From Silurus meridionalis (Eukaryota; Chordata; Actinopteri; Siluriformes; Siluridae), in assembly GCF_014805685.1 (NCBI RefSeq), contig NC_060885.1:18342132-18406131 (forward strand): DNA of 64,000 nucleotides. Direction: 5' to 3'. A program made the position numbers and the translations under genes. The first letter of the stretch is position 1. The number at the start of each line of letters is the position of its first letter. This document shows positions 63,145 to 64,000 of this stretch, piece after piece. Under the pieces are notes generated by a model that did not search any database, was not told the DNA's origin, and was given only the letters and a program-made list of their open reading frames with translations.

Positions 63145-64000
63145 AATGGGGGAATGGAGATGGTGTTCTCCGTGCCCCCCGAGGCTACCCCTCAGGCAGT
63201 CCTTTTCTAGGAGCTCCGAGAGGTAGTGACCTGAAATAGAGTGGCCAGCCGATCAGCAGAAGCACTTCCTGCAACCCACTTCACTGTGTCCGTGCCGGGG
63301 CTTGCCTTTTTTCCCAGACCTGCACACTGAGGTGTCCAGGTCGTGGGCTATGCTTTTTTTCTCCTGTCCCTTCAGTCCCAGGGTGTCTCTATATTCCCCG
63401 GGCAATGCGTAGTCCCTTAAATCCCCAGGGCTGCTCACCAAGCCCCTGAGAACCACTGTGCTGGAGGGCAAGTCCTATGCCTCAACGGGCGGTCATCGAA
63501 CAGGTTTCAGGAGGCAAAGAAACAGTCGGCAGCATTTCAACGCTACCTACCACGTTGCCCCTGTGGGCCTGCTCAGTGGGCACAGCCCCCACCACCACAA
63601 CCAGGCACCTCCTGGCATCGCAAGGTGCAAAGACAGTTCATCGCAACACACACTCCCCCCAAAAGGGACCCAGTGCAATGCTACCGCACTATACAGTGGC
63701 CACCCTGCCCCGGCACCCTCAGGGAGCTCGATCGTTAACCCTGCCACTCAAGATGTTGTCCCTGAAAGAGGTCGTTTCCCAAATCAGATCTAAGGACTGG
63801 TTTGTGACCATAGATTTAACGGATGCATAATTCCATGTATCCATTCTTCCAGCTCACAGAAAGTTTCTGAGATTTGCTTTAAGGGCCGAAGCTTACCGGT
63901 ATCAGGTCCTTCCTTTGGCCCTCCCAATTTTATCATCCCTACACTAGCTACCTGTTAAGTTTCACGCTACAATCCGTCATGCTCCGTGAGATCTCAAAAC
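63145..64000 (+). mobile_element. DIRS-like retrotransposon fragment with broken reverse transcriptase
   Basis: GC-rich relative to its surroundings. Plus-strand bases 63755-63830 read MLSLKEVVSQIRSKDWFVTI and DLTDA. This is the first reverse-transcriptase block (x-x-D-W-x-x-T-I-D-L-x-D-A) as found in DIRS-like elements of fish. A TAA interrupts it directly after DLTDA (63829-63831), where the family usually has Tyr. Downstream pieces (HRKFLRFALRAEAYRYQVLP) continue the same domain to about 63925, with more damage beyond. The right end is cut by the window. Upstream, 63150-63750 is open in several frames and is probably the linker before reverse transcriptase. Clade assignment is by resemblance only. 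Confidence 0.7.

Noticed and set aside
63253..63747. Minus-strand frames at the right edge as host genes
   Set aside because: They are antisense to the DIRS-like fragment, whose plus-strand reverse-transcriptase motif fixes the orientation.

Overview
The window is vertebrate nuclear DNA, almost certainly from a teleost fish. It is AT-rich and very dense in dinucleotide microsatellites. It carries relics of Tc1-like transposons, L2-like and RTE-like LINEs, SINE-like tails and a DIRS-like retrotransposon, a mix typical of teleosts. No bacterial-style genes or operons are present. The species cannot be named from the sequence.

The one host gene I can support is protocadherin-15 (pcdh15), the tip-link cadherin of hair cells, on the minus strand from about 55.95 kb down to 23.1 kb. 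Only its 3' half lies in the window. I placed thirteen exons whose splice sites and reading-frame phases agree: EC10 (55846-55955, 54275-54415), EC11 (53231-53358, 49471-49686), the membrane-adjacent MAD12 region (48059-48147, 46908-47084), the rest of that region plus the transmembrane helix (44848-45066), the shared cytoplasmic tail (42087-42224, a 19-nt microexon at 31612-31630, 29349-29422, 26098-26215), and two alternative last exons. One matches the mammalian CD1 tail (24456 to 25853 or 25871) and the other the CD3 tail (23117-23704). Both join in phase 0 to the exon at 26098-26215, and both end in a class I PDZ ligand. No CD2-like tail was seen.

The 10.4-kb intron between 31631 and 42086 is the most eventful. 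It holds a Tc1-like element carrying a pogo/Tigger-like insertion that itself contains a third repeat, a second copy of that third repeat, an L2-like LINE tail, and an unassigned coding-like block on the gene strand at 39486-40148 that is broken by a frameshift and a stop.

The first 23 kb lies downstream of the gene and looks intergenic: LINE, Tc1 and SINE relics plus arrays of CA, TA and GA. From 56 kb to the end is probably a large upstream intron, with a young RTE-like copy flanked by a perfect 16-bp target-site duplication and a broken DIRS-like reverse transcriptase at the right edge. I found no new biological system with confidence. The most useful second looks are the paired CD1/CD3 tails, the microexon and the coding-like block at 40 kb.
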